In this document: positions 16,108-25,288 of the stretch, piece after piece
Numbering within the stretch: position 1 is the first letter of the stretch
How the letters are laid out: each line of letters begins with the position of its first letter
Assembly: GCF_022538185.1 (NCBI RefSeq)
Contig: NZ_JAKYXC010000016.1
Location: 106,221-170,220, forward strand
Direction of reading: 5' to 3'
DNA from: Microbacterium sp. CFH 31415
GTDB lineage: Bacteria > Actinomycetota > Actinomycetes > Actinomycetales > Microbacteriaceae
Length of the DNA: 64,000 nt
Notes under the pieces: model-generated
Seen by the model: the letters and a program-made list of their open reading frames with translations, nothing else
What the model was told of the DNA's origin: nothing
The model's database searches: none
Position numbers and translations under genes: made by a program

Positions 16108-17112
16108 GTGCTGCGCGTCATCGGCAAACGAGTCCTGTATCTCATCCCCACCCTGTTCGGCCTGTCGATCCTGCTGTTCCTCTGGGTGCGCTCCCTCCCG
16201 GGCGGACCCGCGGTCGCCATCCTCGGTGAGAAGGCGACGCCCGAGGCCATCGAGCGGATCAACGAGCTCTACGGGTTCGACCGGCCCCTGATCGAGCAGT
16301 ACTTCACCTGGATCGCCTCGCTGTTCCAGGGCAACTTCGGCGCGTCGATCATGTCGGGCAGGCTCGTGCTCGAGGAGTTCGCGCTCCGCTTCCCGGCGAC
16401 GCTCGAGCTCGCGATCGCGGCGCTCATCTTCGCCGTCGGCTTCGGCATCCCGCTCGGGTACTGGGCCGCCCGACGCCACGGCAAGGCCGCCGACCACTTC
16501 GCCGTCGTCGCCAGCCTCATCGGCATCACGATCCCGGTGTTCTTCCTGGCCTTCATCCTCAAATACGTCTTCGCCGTGCAGCTGGGCTGGCTCCCATCCG
16601 ACGGGCGCCAGAACCCCCGCATCGACGCGACGCATCCCACGGGCTTCTACGTCCTCGACGGCATCCTCACGGGAGAGTTCGACGCCGCCTGGGACGCGAT
16701 CCTCCACCTGATCCTCCCGGCGATCGCGCTGGGCACGATCCCGCTCGCGATCATCGTGCGCATCACCCGCGCCTCGGTGCTCGAGGTGCAGAACTCCGAC
16801 TACGTGCGCACCGGCCGCGCGAAGGGCGTCTCGCAGGGCACGATCCGCAATCGCTTCATCCTCCGCAACGCGATGCTCCCCGTGGTGACGACCGTCGGCC
16901 TGCAGACCGGCCTGCTGATCTCCGGCGCGGTCCTCACCGAGAAGGTGTTCGCGTATCCCGGGGTCGGGCAGTTCATGGCCGATGCGATCTTCGAGCGCGA
17001 CTACGCCGTGCTGCAGGGCTTCATCATCTTCATCGCGATCGGCTACGCCCTCATCAACCTGGCGGTAGACGTGTCGTACAGCTTCATCGATCCGAGAGTG
17101 AGGGTCTCATGA
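16108..17112 (+). CDS. Peptide ABC transporter permease, DppB type
   Basis: Inner-membrane permease of 334 residues. It begins MLRVIGKRVLYLIPTLFGLSILLFLW, the typical first segment of DppB/OppB, and has about six transmembrane segments with the BPD_transp_1 loop YVRTGRAKGVSQGTIRNRFILRNAMLPV. The start is GTG at 16108 with GGAG upstream. The stop (TGA 17110-17112) overlaps the start of a 22-codon mini-ORF, which in turn overlaps the next permease start. It works with the binding protein upstream and the second permease downstream. Confidence 0.93.
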   Translation: MLRVIGKRVLYLIPTLFGLSILLFLWVRSLPGGPAVAILGEKATPEAIERINELYGFDRPLIEQYFTWIASLFQGNFGASIMSGRLVLEEFALRFPATLELAIAALIFAVGFGIPLGYWAARRHGKAADHFAVVASLIGITIPVFFLAFILKYVFAVQLGWLPSDGRQNPRIDATHPTGFYVLDGILTGEFDAAWDAILHLILPAIALGTIPLAIIVRITRASVLEVQNSDYVRTGRAKGVSQGTIRNRFILRNAMLPVVTTVGLQTGLLISGAVLTEKVFAYPGVGQFMADAIFERDYAVLQGFIIFIAIGYALINLAVDVSYSFIDPRVRVS

Positions 17113-17177
17113 TCGCGCTCCACGGCCGGAGGTCCCGCATGACCACGATGATCCCCACGGCGGGAGGTCTCGCATGA
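17109..17177 (+). CDS. 22-codon overlapping mini-ORF between the two permeases
   Basis: ATG at 17109 overlaps the first permease stop (ATGA). The frame runs 22 codons (MIALHGRRSRMTTMIPTAGG, then LA) to a TGA at 17175-17177 that overlaps the second permease ATG (ATGA at 17174). Within it the 17-base word GGAGGTC(C/T)CGCATGACC occurs at 17128-17144 and 17163-17179, which looks like a duplicated ribosome-site/start unit. It may only serve to couple translation; no function is assigned to the peptide. Confidence 0.35.
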   Translation: MIALHGRRSRMTTMIPTAGGLA

Positions 17178-18136
17178 CCTCTGCAATGCTGCCTCCTGCG
17201 CCGTCCGGCGGTCCCGTCGACGACACGGCGATCACCGACGGCGAACTGCTCGGCGCCCGAACGGGCGGCGGCGGCTTCTGGCGCGACGTCTTCCGTCGCC
17301 TGATGCACAACCCCTCGGCCTGGGTCGGCGGGGTCATCGTCTTCTTCTTCGTCCTCGTCGCCGTCCTGGCGCCGTGGCTCGCCCCGTATCCCCCGAATGC
17401 GCTCCCGGGCCAGGCCTACATCACGCCCACCCACATCCCGGGCCCGGGGGATCTGCCGCAGTTCCCGCTCGGCCTCGACCGCTTCGGCGGCGATGTGCTG
17501 TCGAAGCTGATCTGGGGTGCTCAGGCGTCGCTGATCATCGGCGTCGTGTCGACGGCGTTCGGCCTGATCGGCGGCATGCTGATCGGGTTCATCGCGGGCA
17601 TGTTCGGCGGACAGGTCGACAACATCCTGATGCGCTTCGTCGACATCCTGCTGTCGGTGCCGAGCCTTCTGCTCGCCGTCTCCATCGCCGCACTTCTCGG
17701 CCAGACGCCGTTCTCGGTCATGATCGCCATCGGTGTCGCGCAGGTGCCCGTGTTCGCGCGCCTCCTGCGGTCGTCGATGCTGCAGCAGCGGAGCGCCGAC
17801 TACGTGCTCTCGGCGCAGACCCTGGGTCTCGGCCGCGGCCGGATCACGATGAGCCACGTGCTGCCCAACTCGGTGGGTCCCGTCATCGTGCAGGGCACGC
17901 TGAGCCTCGCCACGGCGGTCATCGAGGCGGCGGCCCTGTCGTTCCTCGGTCTCGGCGGCGGCCGCCCCGAGACGGCCGAGTGGGGACGCATGCTCACGTA
18001 TGCGCAGGCGGAGCTCGCGATCGCGCCGTGGCTCGCCTTCCTGCCCGGCATCTGCATCATGATCACCGCGCTCGGCTTCACCCTGCTCGGCGAGGCGCTC
18101 CGCGAGGCGATGGACCCCCGCACCCGCAAGCGCTGA
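17174..18136 (+). CDS. Peptide ABC transporter permease, DppC type
   Basis: Inner-membrane permease of 320 residues. The cytoplasmic N-terminus (1-45) ends in a DVFRRLMHNPSAW segment, the OppC_N pattern, followed by the first membrane helix. The BPD_transp_1 core contains LGLDRFGGDVLSKLIWGAQAS and YVLSAQTLGLGRGRITMSHV. The ATG at 17174 has GGGAGG 6 bases upstream and overlaps the preceding mini-ORF stop. A strong bidirectional terminator follows. The ATPase for this transporter is presumably the fused protein encoded convergently just beyond it. Confidence 0.93.
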   Translation: MTSAMLPPAPSGGPVDDTAITDGELLGARTGGGGFWRDVFRRLMHNPSAWVGGVIVFFFVLVAVLAPWLAPYPPNALPGQAYITPTHIPGPGDLPQFPLGLDRFGGDVLSKLIWGAQASLIIGVVSTAFGLIGGMLIGFIAGMFGGQVDNILMRFVDILLSVPSLLLAVSIAALLGQTPFSVMIAIGVAQVPVFARLLRSSMLQQRSADYVLSAQTLGLGRGRITMSHVLPNSVGPVIVQGTLSLATAVIEAAALSFLGLGGGRPETAEWGRMLTYAQAELAIAPWLAFLPGICIMITALGFTLLGEALREAMDPRTRKR

Positions 18137-18147
18137 GCCCGACGCGA

Positions 18148-18182
18148 ACGGCCCCCGGAACCGCTGCGGTTCCGGGGGCCGT
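18148..18182. terminator. Bidirectional rho-independent-type terminator
   Basis: ACGGCCCCCGGAACC (18148-18162) pairs perfectly with 18168-18182 across a 5-base loop (GCTGC), between the convergent permease and ATPase genes. It is very GC-rich with no long T-tract, as is usual in such genomes. Confidence 0.8.
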
Positions 18183-18199
18183 GTCGCAGGCGAGAGGCG

Positions 18200-19936
18200 T
18201 CAGACGGCGATGTCGAGCTCGTTGCCGGGGATCGATGCGAGCAGCCGGCGTGTGTACGGGTCGCGCGGGTTGGTGAAGATCTCCTCGCTGGACGCGGCCT
18301 CGACCAGCGCGCCGTCCTTCATGACGCAGACGTAGTCGCTGATCAGGCGCACCACCGCGAGGTCGTGCGAGATGAACAGGTAGCTCAGGCCGTACTCCTG
18401 CTGGAGGTCGCGCAGCAGGCGCAGGACCTGGTCCTGCACGAGCACATCGAGCGCCGACACCGGCTCGTCGCACACGATCAGGTCGGGCGAGAGCGCGAGT
18501 GCGCGGGCGATCGCGACGCGCTGCCGCTGGCCTCCCGACAGCTCGGACGGGTACCGCCGGAGCATCGTCTGCGGCAGCGCGACGTCGTCGAGCAGCTGAC
18601 GCACGCGCGCCGCCCGCTCCTTGCCCGACCCACGCCGGTAGAACTCGAGCGGCTCGGAGATGATGCGCTCGATCGAGAACATCGGATTCAGCGACGAGTA
18701 CGGATCCTGGAAGATCGGCTGCACGCGCTGGCGGAACTGCCGCAGATCGCGGCCCTTGAGCGCTGCGACGTCCTGGCCGTCGAAGCGGATCGACCCGCTG
18801 GTCGGCTCGACCACCTTGAGCATCATGCGCGCGGTCGTGGTCTTGCCCGAGCCGGACTCGCCCACGATCGCCACGGTCTCGCCGCGGGGGATCGCGAAGG
18901 ACACGTCGTCGACGGCGGTGAAGTCCTCCTTGCTGCCGCGCACTTTGTAGACCTTGGTCAGCCCCTCGACCTCGACGATGTTGTCGGGGGCGGATGCCGC
19001 GGCCGCGGGCTCTTCGGGACGGCGCGGCTCGGTCGTCGCGGCGGGCGCGGCATCGGGCACCGCCGTGTCGGCGGGCGACGTCGTCGTCTTCCGGAACACC
19101 TCCGGCCGCAGTCGCACGGCCGCCACAGAGGGCGCCGCCTTCACGAGCGCCTGCGTGTACGGCTGCTGCGGATCCTCGAGGATCTGACGGGCGGGGCCTT
19201 GCTCGACGATGCGGCCGCGGTTCATCACGACCACGCGCGAGGCGCGCTCGGCGGCGAGCCCCAGGTCGTGGGTGATGAGCAGGACGGCCGTGCCGAGGTC
19301 GCTCGTCATGCGGTCGAGCTGGTCGAGGATGGTCTTCTGCACCGTCACGTCGAGGGCGCTCGTCGGCTCGTCGGCGATGAGGAGCTTGGGGTTGCAGGCC
19401 AGGCCGATCGCGATCAGCGCGCGCTGGCGCATGCCGCCGGAGAACTCGTGGGGGTACTGCTTCGCCCGGTCGGCGGCGTTCGGCAGGCCGGCGGCGGCGA
19501 GGGTCTCCACGACGCGCTGGTCGACGTTCTTACGTGTGGCGAGCCCGTGGGCGAGCAGCGTCTCGGCGATCTGCGTGCCGATCTTGACGACCGGGTTGAG
19601 GTTCGACATCGGGTCCTGCGGCACGAGGCCGATCGAACCGCCCCGCACGGTGCGCATGACGCTCTCGGGTGCCCCGACGAGGTCTTCGCCCTCGAACAGG
19701 ATGCTGCCCTTGGTGACCTTGCCGTTGCCGGGGAGGAGTCCGATGATCGCCATCGCGGTCGTCGACTTGCCCGATCCTGACTCGCCCACGATGGCGAGGG
19801 TCTCACCCGCCGCGAGGTCGAGGTCGACCTCCTCGACGGCGTGCACCGGGCCATCGATGGTGCGGAACTCGACGCCGACGTCGCGGACCTGGAGGAGCGG
19901 CGTCCCGGCCGCGGGACGTTCGGTGGAGCGGGCCAT
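18200..19936 (-). CDS. Fused dipeptide ABC transporter ATPase (DppD-DppF in one chain)
   Basis: Cytoplasmic protein of 578 residues holding two ABC domains. Domain 1 has Walker A GESGSGKST at 51-59, signature FSGGMRQR (about 171) and Walker B LLIADEPTSALDV. Each domain ends in the oligopeptide-transporter tail (PQQPYTQALVKAAP; PRDPYTRRLLASIPG). A Pro/Ala-rich linker (about 285-325) joins them. Domain 2 has GESGSGKTT at about 357-365 and LSGGQRQR. In many bacteria these are two genes, dppD and dppF. It converges on the permease genes and diverges from pxpA, so it is transcribed separately from the rest of the transporter. Confidence 0.93.
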   Translation of the reverse strand: MARSTERPAAGTPLLQVRDVGVEFRTIDGPVHAVEEVDLDLAAGETLAIVGESGSGKSTTAMAIIGLLPGNGKVTKGSILFEGEDLVGAPESVMRTVRGGSIGLVPQDPMSNLNPVVKIGTQIAETLLAHGLATRKNVDQRVVETLAAAGLPNAADRAKQYPHEFSGGMRQRALIAIGLACNPKLLIADEPTSALDVTVQKTILDQLDRMTSDLGTAVLLITHDLGLAAERASRVVVMNRGRIVEQGPARQILEDPQQPYTQALVKAAPSVAAVRLRPEVFRKTTTSPADTAVPDAAPAATTEPRRPEEPAAAASAPDNIVEVEGLTKVYKVRGSKEDFTAVDDVSFAIPRGETVAIVGESGSGKTTTARMMLKVVEPTSGSIRFDGQDVAALKGRDLRQFRQRVQPIFQDPYSSLNPMFSIERIISEPLEFYRRGSGKERAARVRQLLDDVALPQTMLRRYPSELSGGQRQRVAIARALALSPDLIVCDEPVSALDVLVQDQVLRLLRDLQQEYGLSYLFISHDLAVVRLISDYVCVMKDGALVEAASSEEIFTNPRDPYTRRLLASIPGNELDIAV

Positions 19937-20030
19937 TCGTCCATCCTGCCTTCCGCGGGGCCGTCGTGCACGCGTCCGTGCACAGCCTTTACGGAGTCGT
20001 AACGCCCGGCGCGGTGGGATCCCGCGGGGT

Positions 20031-20036
20031 TACCGT
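20031..20036 (+). promoter_or_regulatory. -10 box (TACCGT) for leaderless pxpA mRNA
   Basis: TACCGT ends 6 bases before the ATG at 20043, with no ribosome site between. Confidence 0.5.
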
Positions 20037-20042
20037 TGAGGC

Positions 20043-20798
20043 ATGGCGGCCATCGACCTGAACGCCGACCTCGGCGAGACCGTCGACGGCGTGCCCACTG
20101 CGGACGACGAGGCGATGTTCGCGGTGATCTCGAGCGCGAGCGTCGCCTGCGGCGGGCATGCGGGGGATGCCGCGTCCATGCGCGAGGCGGTCGCGCGGGC
20201 CGCTCGCTTCGGCGTCGCCGTCGGCGCGCATCCGGCCTACCCCGACCGCGCCGACTTCGGTCGCACGGCGATCGCGATCGCCCCAGACCTGCTCGCGGCG
20301 GAGGTCGCCGTGCAGCTCGGCGCGCTCGTCGCCGCCGGTGCCGATGTGCGGTACGTCAAGCCGCACGGCGCGCTGTACCACGCCGTCACCGCGGATCGCC
20401 GGAAGGCCGATGCGGTGGTCCGCGCCGTCGCCGACCAGTCCGACCTGATCGGGCGGGCGCTGCCCGTGCTGGGTCTGGGCGGCGAGATCGCGACGGCCGC
20501 GGCATCCGCGGGTCTTCCGTTCGTCCGCGAGGCGTTCCTCGACCGCGGCTACGCTCCCGACGGCGGGCTCGTCGCCCGCACGTCGCCGGGCGCCCTGCTC
20601 GACGACGCCTACGCGGTCGCCGATCGAGCCGTGCGTCTCGTGCGCGATGGCGTCGTGCAGGCCGTCGACGGCTCGCTCATCGAGGCGGACGCGGTGTCGC
20701 TGTGCCTGCACGGCGACACGCCGTCGTCGGTCGAGATGGCGCGGGCGGTGCGCGCCGCACTCGACGACGCCGGAATCGAGGTGCGCGCACCGTGGTGA
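20043..20798 (+). CDS. pxpA: 5-oxoprolinase subunit A (LamB/YcsF family)
   Basis: Cytosolic protein of 251 residues, normal length for PxpA, one of three subunits of the prokaryotic ATP-dependent 5-oxoprolinase that opens 5-oxoproline to glutamate. The family hallmarks are clear: LNADLGE at the start, SVACGGHAGD, GAHPAYPDR and VKPHGALYH. Transcription is probably leaderless. Its stop overlaps the GTG start of the pxpB-pxpC fusion by 4 bp (GTGA), so all subunit domains are made from one message. The neighbouring peptide importer could feed glutamyl or pyroglutamyl peptides; that link is inference. Confidence 0.93.
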   Translation: MAAIDLNADLGETVDGVPTADDEAMFAVISSASVACGGHAGDAASMREAVARAARFGVAVGAHPAYPDRADFGRTAIAIAPDLLAAEVAVQLGALVAAGADVRYVKPHGALYHAVTADRRKADAVVRAVADQSDLIGRALPVLGLGGEIATAAASAGLPFVREAFLDRGYAPDGGLVARTSPGALLDDAYAVADRAVRLVRDGVVQAVDGSLIEADAVSLCLHGDTPSSVEMARAVRAALDDAGIEVRAPW

Positions 20799-22336
20799 GC
20801 GTGCGGGTGCGACCCGTCGGCGAGCGCGCGTTCCTGCTCGAGACCGCGACGCTCGACGACGTGCTTGCCCTGCACGCCGGGCTCGAGGTATCCCGCCCCG
20901 ACGGCGTGATCGACCTCGTCCCCGCCGCCCGCACCGTGCTGGTGCGGGTCGACCCCCGCGCGATCCCCCTGTCGGCGGCGCGGACGTGGGCCGAGCGCAC
21001 CGCCGCGGCCGCGGAGCATCATGCAGCGGGGAACGGCTCGACCGTCGAGGTCGAGGTCGCGTACGACGGCGACGACCTCGCCGACACCGCAGCTCTGCTC
21101 GGCCTGACGGCCGACGAGCTCGTCCGGCGGCACACCGACGCCGCCTGGACCGTGGCCTTCACCGGCTTCGCGCCCGGATTCGGGTACCTCGTCAGCGACG
21201 ACTGGCCGTACGACGTCCCGCGCCTGGCCACTCCCCGCACGCGGGTGCCCGCCGGCGCGGTCGGGCTCGCCGCGGGCTTCGCGGGAGCGTACCCGCGCGA
21301 GACCCCAGGTGGCTGGCGGCTGATCGGTCGCACGGCAGCACCGCTGTTCGATCCGGATGCCGCGTCCCCCGCGCTGCTCGCACCGGGCATGCGCGTGCAG
21401 TTCCGCGCTGTGCCGGACATCCCGCTCGCAGCGTCGCGAACGGCATCTCCGCCGGGGTCGGTGACCCGCGGCCTCGTCGTCACCGAGCCGGGACTGCTGG
21501 CGACCCTGCAGGACGCCGGCCGATCCGGCGCCGCGTCGATGGGAGTCGCGGGCTCGGGCGCGCTCGATCGCGCCGCGCTGCGGACCGCGCATCGGCTGCT
21601 CGGCAATCCCGAGGATGCGACGGGGATCGAGATCACGATGGGCGGCTTCCGCGCGGTCGCCCGGCGCGACCTGTGGTTCGCGGTGACCGGCGCGTGGGGA
21701 CCGGTGCGCCTGGACGGGCGCGAGGTCGATCCGTACGAAGCGCATGAATGGCCGAGCGGCGCTGAGCTGCACGTGGACTGGTTCGCGCACGGCGCGCGGG
21801 CGTACCTTGCTGTCCGCGGCGGGCTGGAGGGTCCCACGGTGCTCGGCTCCCGGTCGACGGATGTGATGGCTGGGCTCGGACCCGAGCCGCTGCGCGCCGG
21901 CACCGAGGTGGGCGTCGCGGACGCGGCATCCGCTCCCATTCCCCCCAGCCTTTTCGCGCCGTGGGGCGCGCCGCACGACGACGAGCTGGAGATCGAGCTC
22001 GCGCCCGGGCCGCGTGAGGACTGGTTCACGCCCGAGGCGCTGACGACCCTGTACGAGTCGGTCTGGACGGTGTCGAACCACGCCGACCGCGTGGGTGCAC
22101 GGCTCGACGGTCCCGAGCTCGTGCGCGTGCGAACGGGGGAGCTGCCCAGCGAGGGCATGGTCGCGGGGGCCTTGCAGGTGCCGCCAAGCGGCCGGCCGAC
22201 GATCCTCCTCGCCGACGGTCCGGTGACGGGCGGCTACCCCGTCATCGCGGTGGTGACGGATGCCTCGCTCGACCTCGTCGCGCAGGCCCGGCCCGGCACC
22301 CGTATCCGCTTCCGCCACGCACGCAGAACCGGGTAG
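20795..22336 (+). CDS. 5-oxoprolinase subunits B and C fused in one chain
   Basis: Protein of 513 residues combining PxpB (KipI-like, about 1-205; motifs FTGFAPGFGYL and ATPRTRVPAGAVGLA) and PxpC (KipA-like, about 218-513; motif EPGLLATLQDAGR, then GNPEDATGIEITMGG). In most bacteria these are separate genes. I chose the GTG at 20795 overlapping the pxpA stop. It completes 5-oxoprolinase with PxpA. The gene ends 11 bp before the convergent STAND gene with no visible terminator. Confidence 0.92.
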   Translation: MSVRVRPVGERAFLLETATLDDVLALHAGLEVSRPDGVIDLVPAARTVLVRVDPRAIPLSAARTWAERTAAAAEHHAAGNGSTVEVEVAYDGDDLADTAALLGLTADELVRRHTDAAWTVAFTGFAPGFGYLVSDDWPYDVPRLATPRTRVPAGAVGLAAGFAGAYPRETPGGWRLIGRTAAPLFDPDAASPALLAPGMRVQFRAVPDIPLAASRTASPPGSVTRGLVVTEPGLLATLQDAGRSGAASMGVAGSGALDRAALRTAHRLLGNPEDATGIEITMGGFRAVARRDLWFAVTGAWGPVRLDGREVDPYEAHEWPSGAELHVDWFAHGARAYLAVRGGLEGPTVLGSRSTDVMAGLGPEPLRAGTEVGVADAASAPIPPSLFAPWGAPHDDELEIELAPGPREDWFTPEALTTLYESVWTVSNHADRVGARLDGPELVRVRTGELPSEGMVAGALQVPPSGRPTILLADGPVTGGYPVIAVVTDASLDLVAQARPGTRIRFRHARRTG

Positions 22337-22347
22337 CGGCCCCCGCG

Positions 22348-24987
22348 TCACCAGTGACGGAGCGCCTCGGCCACGCCCTGGTGCTCGCTCTGGGGGAGGG
22401 CCAGCCGCACCGCCTCGGGCACGCTCAGCTCGGCCCCCGCCGCCTCTCCGGCGGCGACGCTGTCGGGATCGCGGCCGCGCAGGATGTCGAGGTACGGCGT
22501 GTGCACCGTGAAGGCGCCGACGTCGAAGATGCCGATGCGCCGGCGGATCACCCCGGCGGCGACGGCCAGGGCGGACGCGCGCCAGGCCTCGCCATGGGCG
22601 GCCGCAACCGCGCAGATGCCTTCGAGGCTGTACGCGACGCCCTCCTCGTAGTGCAGGCGCACCGACAGCAGGAGCGTCAGGATGAACTCGCGCTCGGCCT
22701 CCTCGATGTTGCCCAGCTGGAAGTTCAGGCGCGACCGGAGGTTGCCCGCGACGGAGGTGGTGAAGATGTCGCCGCCCGCGGAGGCGAGCTCGGTCGCCCG
22801 ATCGAAGTGCCCGAGGGCGGCGTCGGTCTCTCCCCGCACCCAGGCGAGGCGGCCGAGGGACACCTCGGTGATCGCCTCCGCCCAGTCGTTGCCGAACTCC
22901 CGCAGCTTCGCGACCGCCTTGCGCAGCTCCTTCTCGGCCTTGGCGATGTTCGGGTCGCGCAGCTGCACGCGCGCCGTCGCCCGGGCGGCGAGGGCCATCG
23001 CCGCGGCGCCTTCGTCACCGCTCTCGGTGAAGAGCCGCACGCACTCGCCGAGCCCGGCGACCACCTGCTCGCTCGGACGCTGCCACATCTCGCCCCACAG
23101 CGCGAGGAACCACGCCACCGCGCGCGTGTGCTGCGTGATGGGGCGGTCATGCTGCTTGTCGAGCAGCTCGAGCATCCACAGTCTCACCTCGGCGAAGAAC
23201 CCCGAGATCCACCAGTAGATGAGCAGGCACCACGCGAAGTCAGCCGCGTCGTCGAGGCGGTCGGTGTAGATCAGATGCCGCACGGCGGCCCGCAGGTTGG
23301 GCAGCTCGAGGCCGAGCTGCACGACCGCCTCCGCCTGCGCCTGGCCACCCAGGCCGGGCGCGACGCGGCGCACGAGGTCGAAGTAGTAGTCGGCGTGTGC
23401 GGCGCGCACCCGGTCCGCTTCACCGCGCGCTTTGAGGCGTCCGAGCGAGTACTCGCGCACGATCGCGAGCAGAGAGAACACCGACCGGCCGCCCATCTCG
23501 GTCTGCTTCACGAGCGACGCGTCGACCAGCGCCGCGAGGGCGTCGATCTCGAGCCCTTCCCACGACCGGCCGACGCCCAGTGCCTCGACGGCGTCGAGCG
23601 TGAAGCGCGTCGCGAACACCCCGAGATCCTCGAGCAGCTCGCGCTGCTCGTCGGGGAGCAGGCTCACGCTCCAGTCGATGGTCGCCCGCATGGTGCGATG
23701 TCGCTCAGGCAGATCGCGCACGGCGGCGGTGAGGAGGGGGAGGCTCTGTCCCAGCCGCTGGGAGATGCCGGCGGGTGTGAGGATGCGCACCTTCGCGGCC
23801 GCGAGCTCGATCGCCAGCGGCAGTCCGTCGAGCTGCCGGCAGATGTCGGCGAGGTCGGCGGCGTTCTCCTCCGTGACCTCGAACCCGGGCTTCACGGCCT
23901 GGGCGCGATCGAGGAAGAGCGAGACCGCGGCGGAGCGGGTGGCGCGGTCGACGCTCGCAGGGTTGTTGCCGGGCGGGGTCGAGAGCGGTGGCACCTCGTA
24001 CACGCGCTCGCCGCGGATGCGCAGGACGACACGGCTCGTCACCAGGAAGGTCGCCGTGGGCGCGACCGTGTACAGCCGCACGAGCACCGGCGCGGCCTCG
24101 ACGATCTGCTCGAAGTTGTCGAGCACGACGAGCACCTTGCGCTCCTCGAGCGCATGCGAGATGCGCTCCTCGAGCGCCGCTTCGCCGTTGTCTCGGATGC
24201 CGAGGTGGTAGGCGATCGTGGGGAGCAGCAGGCCGGGCTCGAGCACGCCCTCGAGCAGCACGAAGTAGATGCCGTCGGGGAAGAGGTCCTCGGTGGCGAG
24301 CGCCGTCTCGATCGCCAGACGGCTCTTGCCGATGCCTCCGGGACCGATGAGGCTCACGACCCGGTCGGTGCCGCGGGCGAGCAGATCGCGCACGGCCGCG
24401 ATGTCGCCGTCGCGTCCGATCGTGGTCGTGTACGGCACGGGGACGCGCGCGACGAGCGCGGCCGCGGCCGCCTCCGGGTCGATGTCCTCCGCGATCTGCG
24501 ACTCGTCGAAGCGCTCGGCGAGGAGCATGGCGAGGTCGTCGGCGACCTGGTCTTCGAGGTCTTCGGGCGACTGGAAGTGGAGGTAGGCGGCGGTGTCGTC
24601 GGCTTGGATGCGGGCGATGAGGTCGGCGAGGCGTTCGTCTCGGGTGTCGGCGTTCTTGATGTAGATGAGCTTGGGCATCGTCTTCGGGGCGAGGTTGTAC
24701 TCGTCCTCGAGGCCGGAGATGTCCTCGTCGGGGGCGACCCAGCCGTAGCTGGAGCCGTAGATGCCGACGAACACGTCGCTCTGGGAGAGGTAGGAGCGGT
24801 AGAGCTCGCGGGGAGGGTGGGGGCGTGCGCCGAGTTCGAACATGACGGGGGCGAGGCGCATCCGCTCGATCGCGGCCCGGACGGCGCGACGCTCGTCGGC
24901 CAGCTCGCGCAGGGTCGAACTGACGAACACCCGGATCCGCTGATCGGGAGTGCGGATGACGGGATGCGGCTGTTGCAGGTTCACCAT
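22348..24987 (-). CDS. DUF4062-STAND NTPase-TPR protein, copy 1
   Basis: Large multidomain protein of 879 residues. Residues 15-100 form a DUF4062 domain (IRVFVSSTLRELADERRAV, then SQSDVFVGIYGSSYGW). An NB-ARC/STAND ATPase follows, with a P-loop GPGGIGKSR at about 212-220, a Walker B-like VLVVLDNFEQIV, a sensor FLVTSR and GLPLAIELAAAKVRIL. The C-terminal half is helical TPR-like sequence. This layout is typical of nucleotide-controlled signalling switches, including NLR-like proteins in stress or phage defence. No effector nuclease or membrane domain is evident, so DUF4062 or a partner may be the output. It is a paralogue of the gene at 25289 and its ATG overlaps a remnant copy. Confidence 0.85.
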   Translation of the reverse strand: MVNLQQPHPVIRTPDQRIRVFVSSTLRELADERRAVRAAIERMRLAPVMFELGARPHPPRELYRSYLSQSDVFVGIYGSSYGWVAPDEDISGLEDEYNLAPKTMPKLIYIKNADTRDERLADLIARIQADDTAAYLHFQSPEDLEDQVADDLAMLLAERFDESQIAEDIDPEAAAAALVARVPVPYTTTIGRDGDIAAVRDLLARGTDRVVSLIGPGGIGKSRLAIETALATEDLFPDGIYFVLLEGVLEPGLLLPTIAYHLGIRDNGEAALEERISHALEERKVLVVLDNFEQIVEAAPVLVRLYTVAPTATFLVTSRVVLRIRGERVYEVPPLSTPPGNNPASVDRATRSAAVSLFLDRAQAVKPGFEVTEENAADLADICRQLDGLPLAIELAAAKVRILTPAGISQRLGQSLPLLTAAVRDLPERHRTMRATIDWSVSLLPDEQRELLEDLGVFATRFTLDAVEALGVGRSWEGLEIDALAALVDASLVKQTEMGGRSVFSLLAIVREYSLGRLKARGEADRVRAAHADYYFDLVRRVAPGLGGQAQAEAVVQLGLELPNLRAAVRHLIYTDRLDDAADFAWCLLIYWWISGFFAEVRLWMLELLDKQHDRPITQHTRAVAWFLALWGEMWQRPSEQVVAGLGECVRLFTESGDEGAAAMALAARATARVQLRDPNIAKAEKELRKAVAKLREFGNDWAEAITEVSLGRLAWVRGETDAALGHFDRATELASAGGDIFTTSVAGNLRSRLNFQLGNIEEAEREFILTLLLSVRLHYEEGVAYSLEGICAVAAAHGEAWRASALAVAAGVIRRRIGIFDVGAFTVHTPYLDILRGRDPDSVAAGEAAGAELSVPEAVRLALPQSEHQGVAEALRHW

Positions 24988-25193
24988 CGCTGCAGGGCCT
25001 CTCTCTCCGGCGCGCCTGCCGGGGGCAGCGCGAGGCTGATCGCCTCGGCCGGCATCGGCGCGGGGGCGAGGCGGATCCGCTCGGTCGCGGCGCGGGCGCG
25101 ACCCTCGTCGGCCGGTTCGCGCAGGGTCGAACGGGCGAACACCCGGATCCGCTGATCGGGAGTGCGGATCGCGGGGAACGACTCCCCAGTCAT
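24981..25193 (-). pseudogene. Internally deleted remnant of a third DUF4062-STAND gene
   Basis: An open frame of 70 codons between the two full-length paralogues. Residues 8-44 (IRTPDQRIRVF, then STLREPADEGR and RIRLAP) match the start of copy 1. Residues 48-70 (EAISLALPPAG ... EALQRW) match the end of copy 1 (EAVRLALPQSE ... EALRHW). The whole ATPase and TPR body is missing. Its stop overlaps the ATG of copy 1 by a few bases. A 33-bp identical direct repeat (24925-24957 and 25137-25169) supports recent duplication followed by deletion. It could still be translated as a small regulator. Confidence 0.75.
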
Positions 25194-25288
25194 GACGACA
25201 TCTTGGACCCAGAACCGCCGGTCGCGCCAGACATTCGCGCGGTGCCGCAGTCGGGGGTCCTCGATCTGCACGCACCGACCGGATCGCG

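Noticed and set aside
22337..22347. Terminator between pxpBC and the convergent STAND gene
   Set aside because: Only 11 bases with no inverted repeat.
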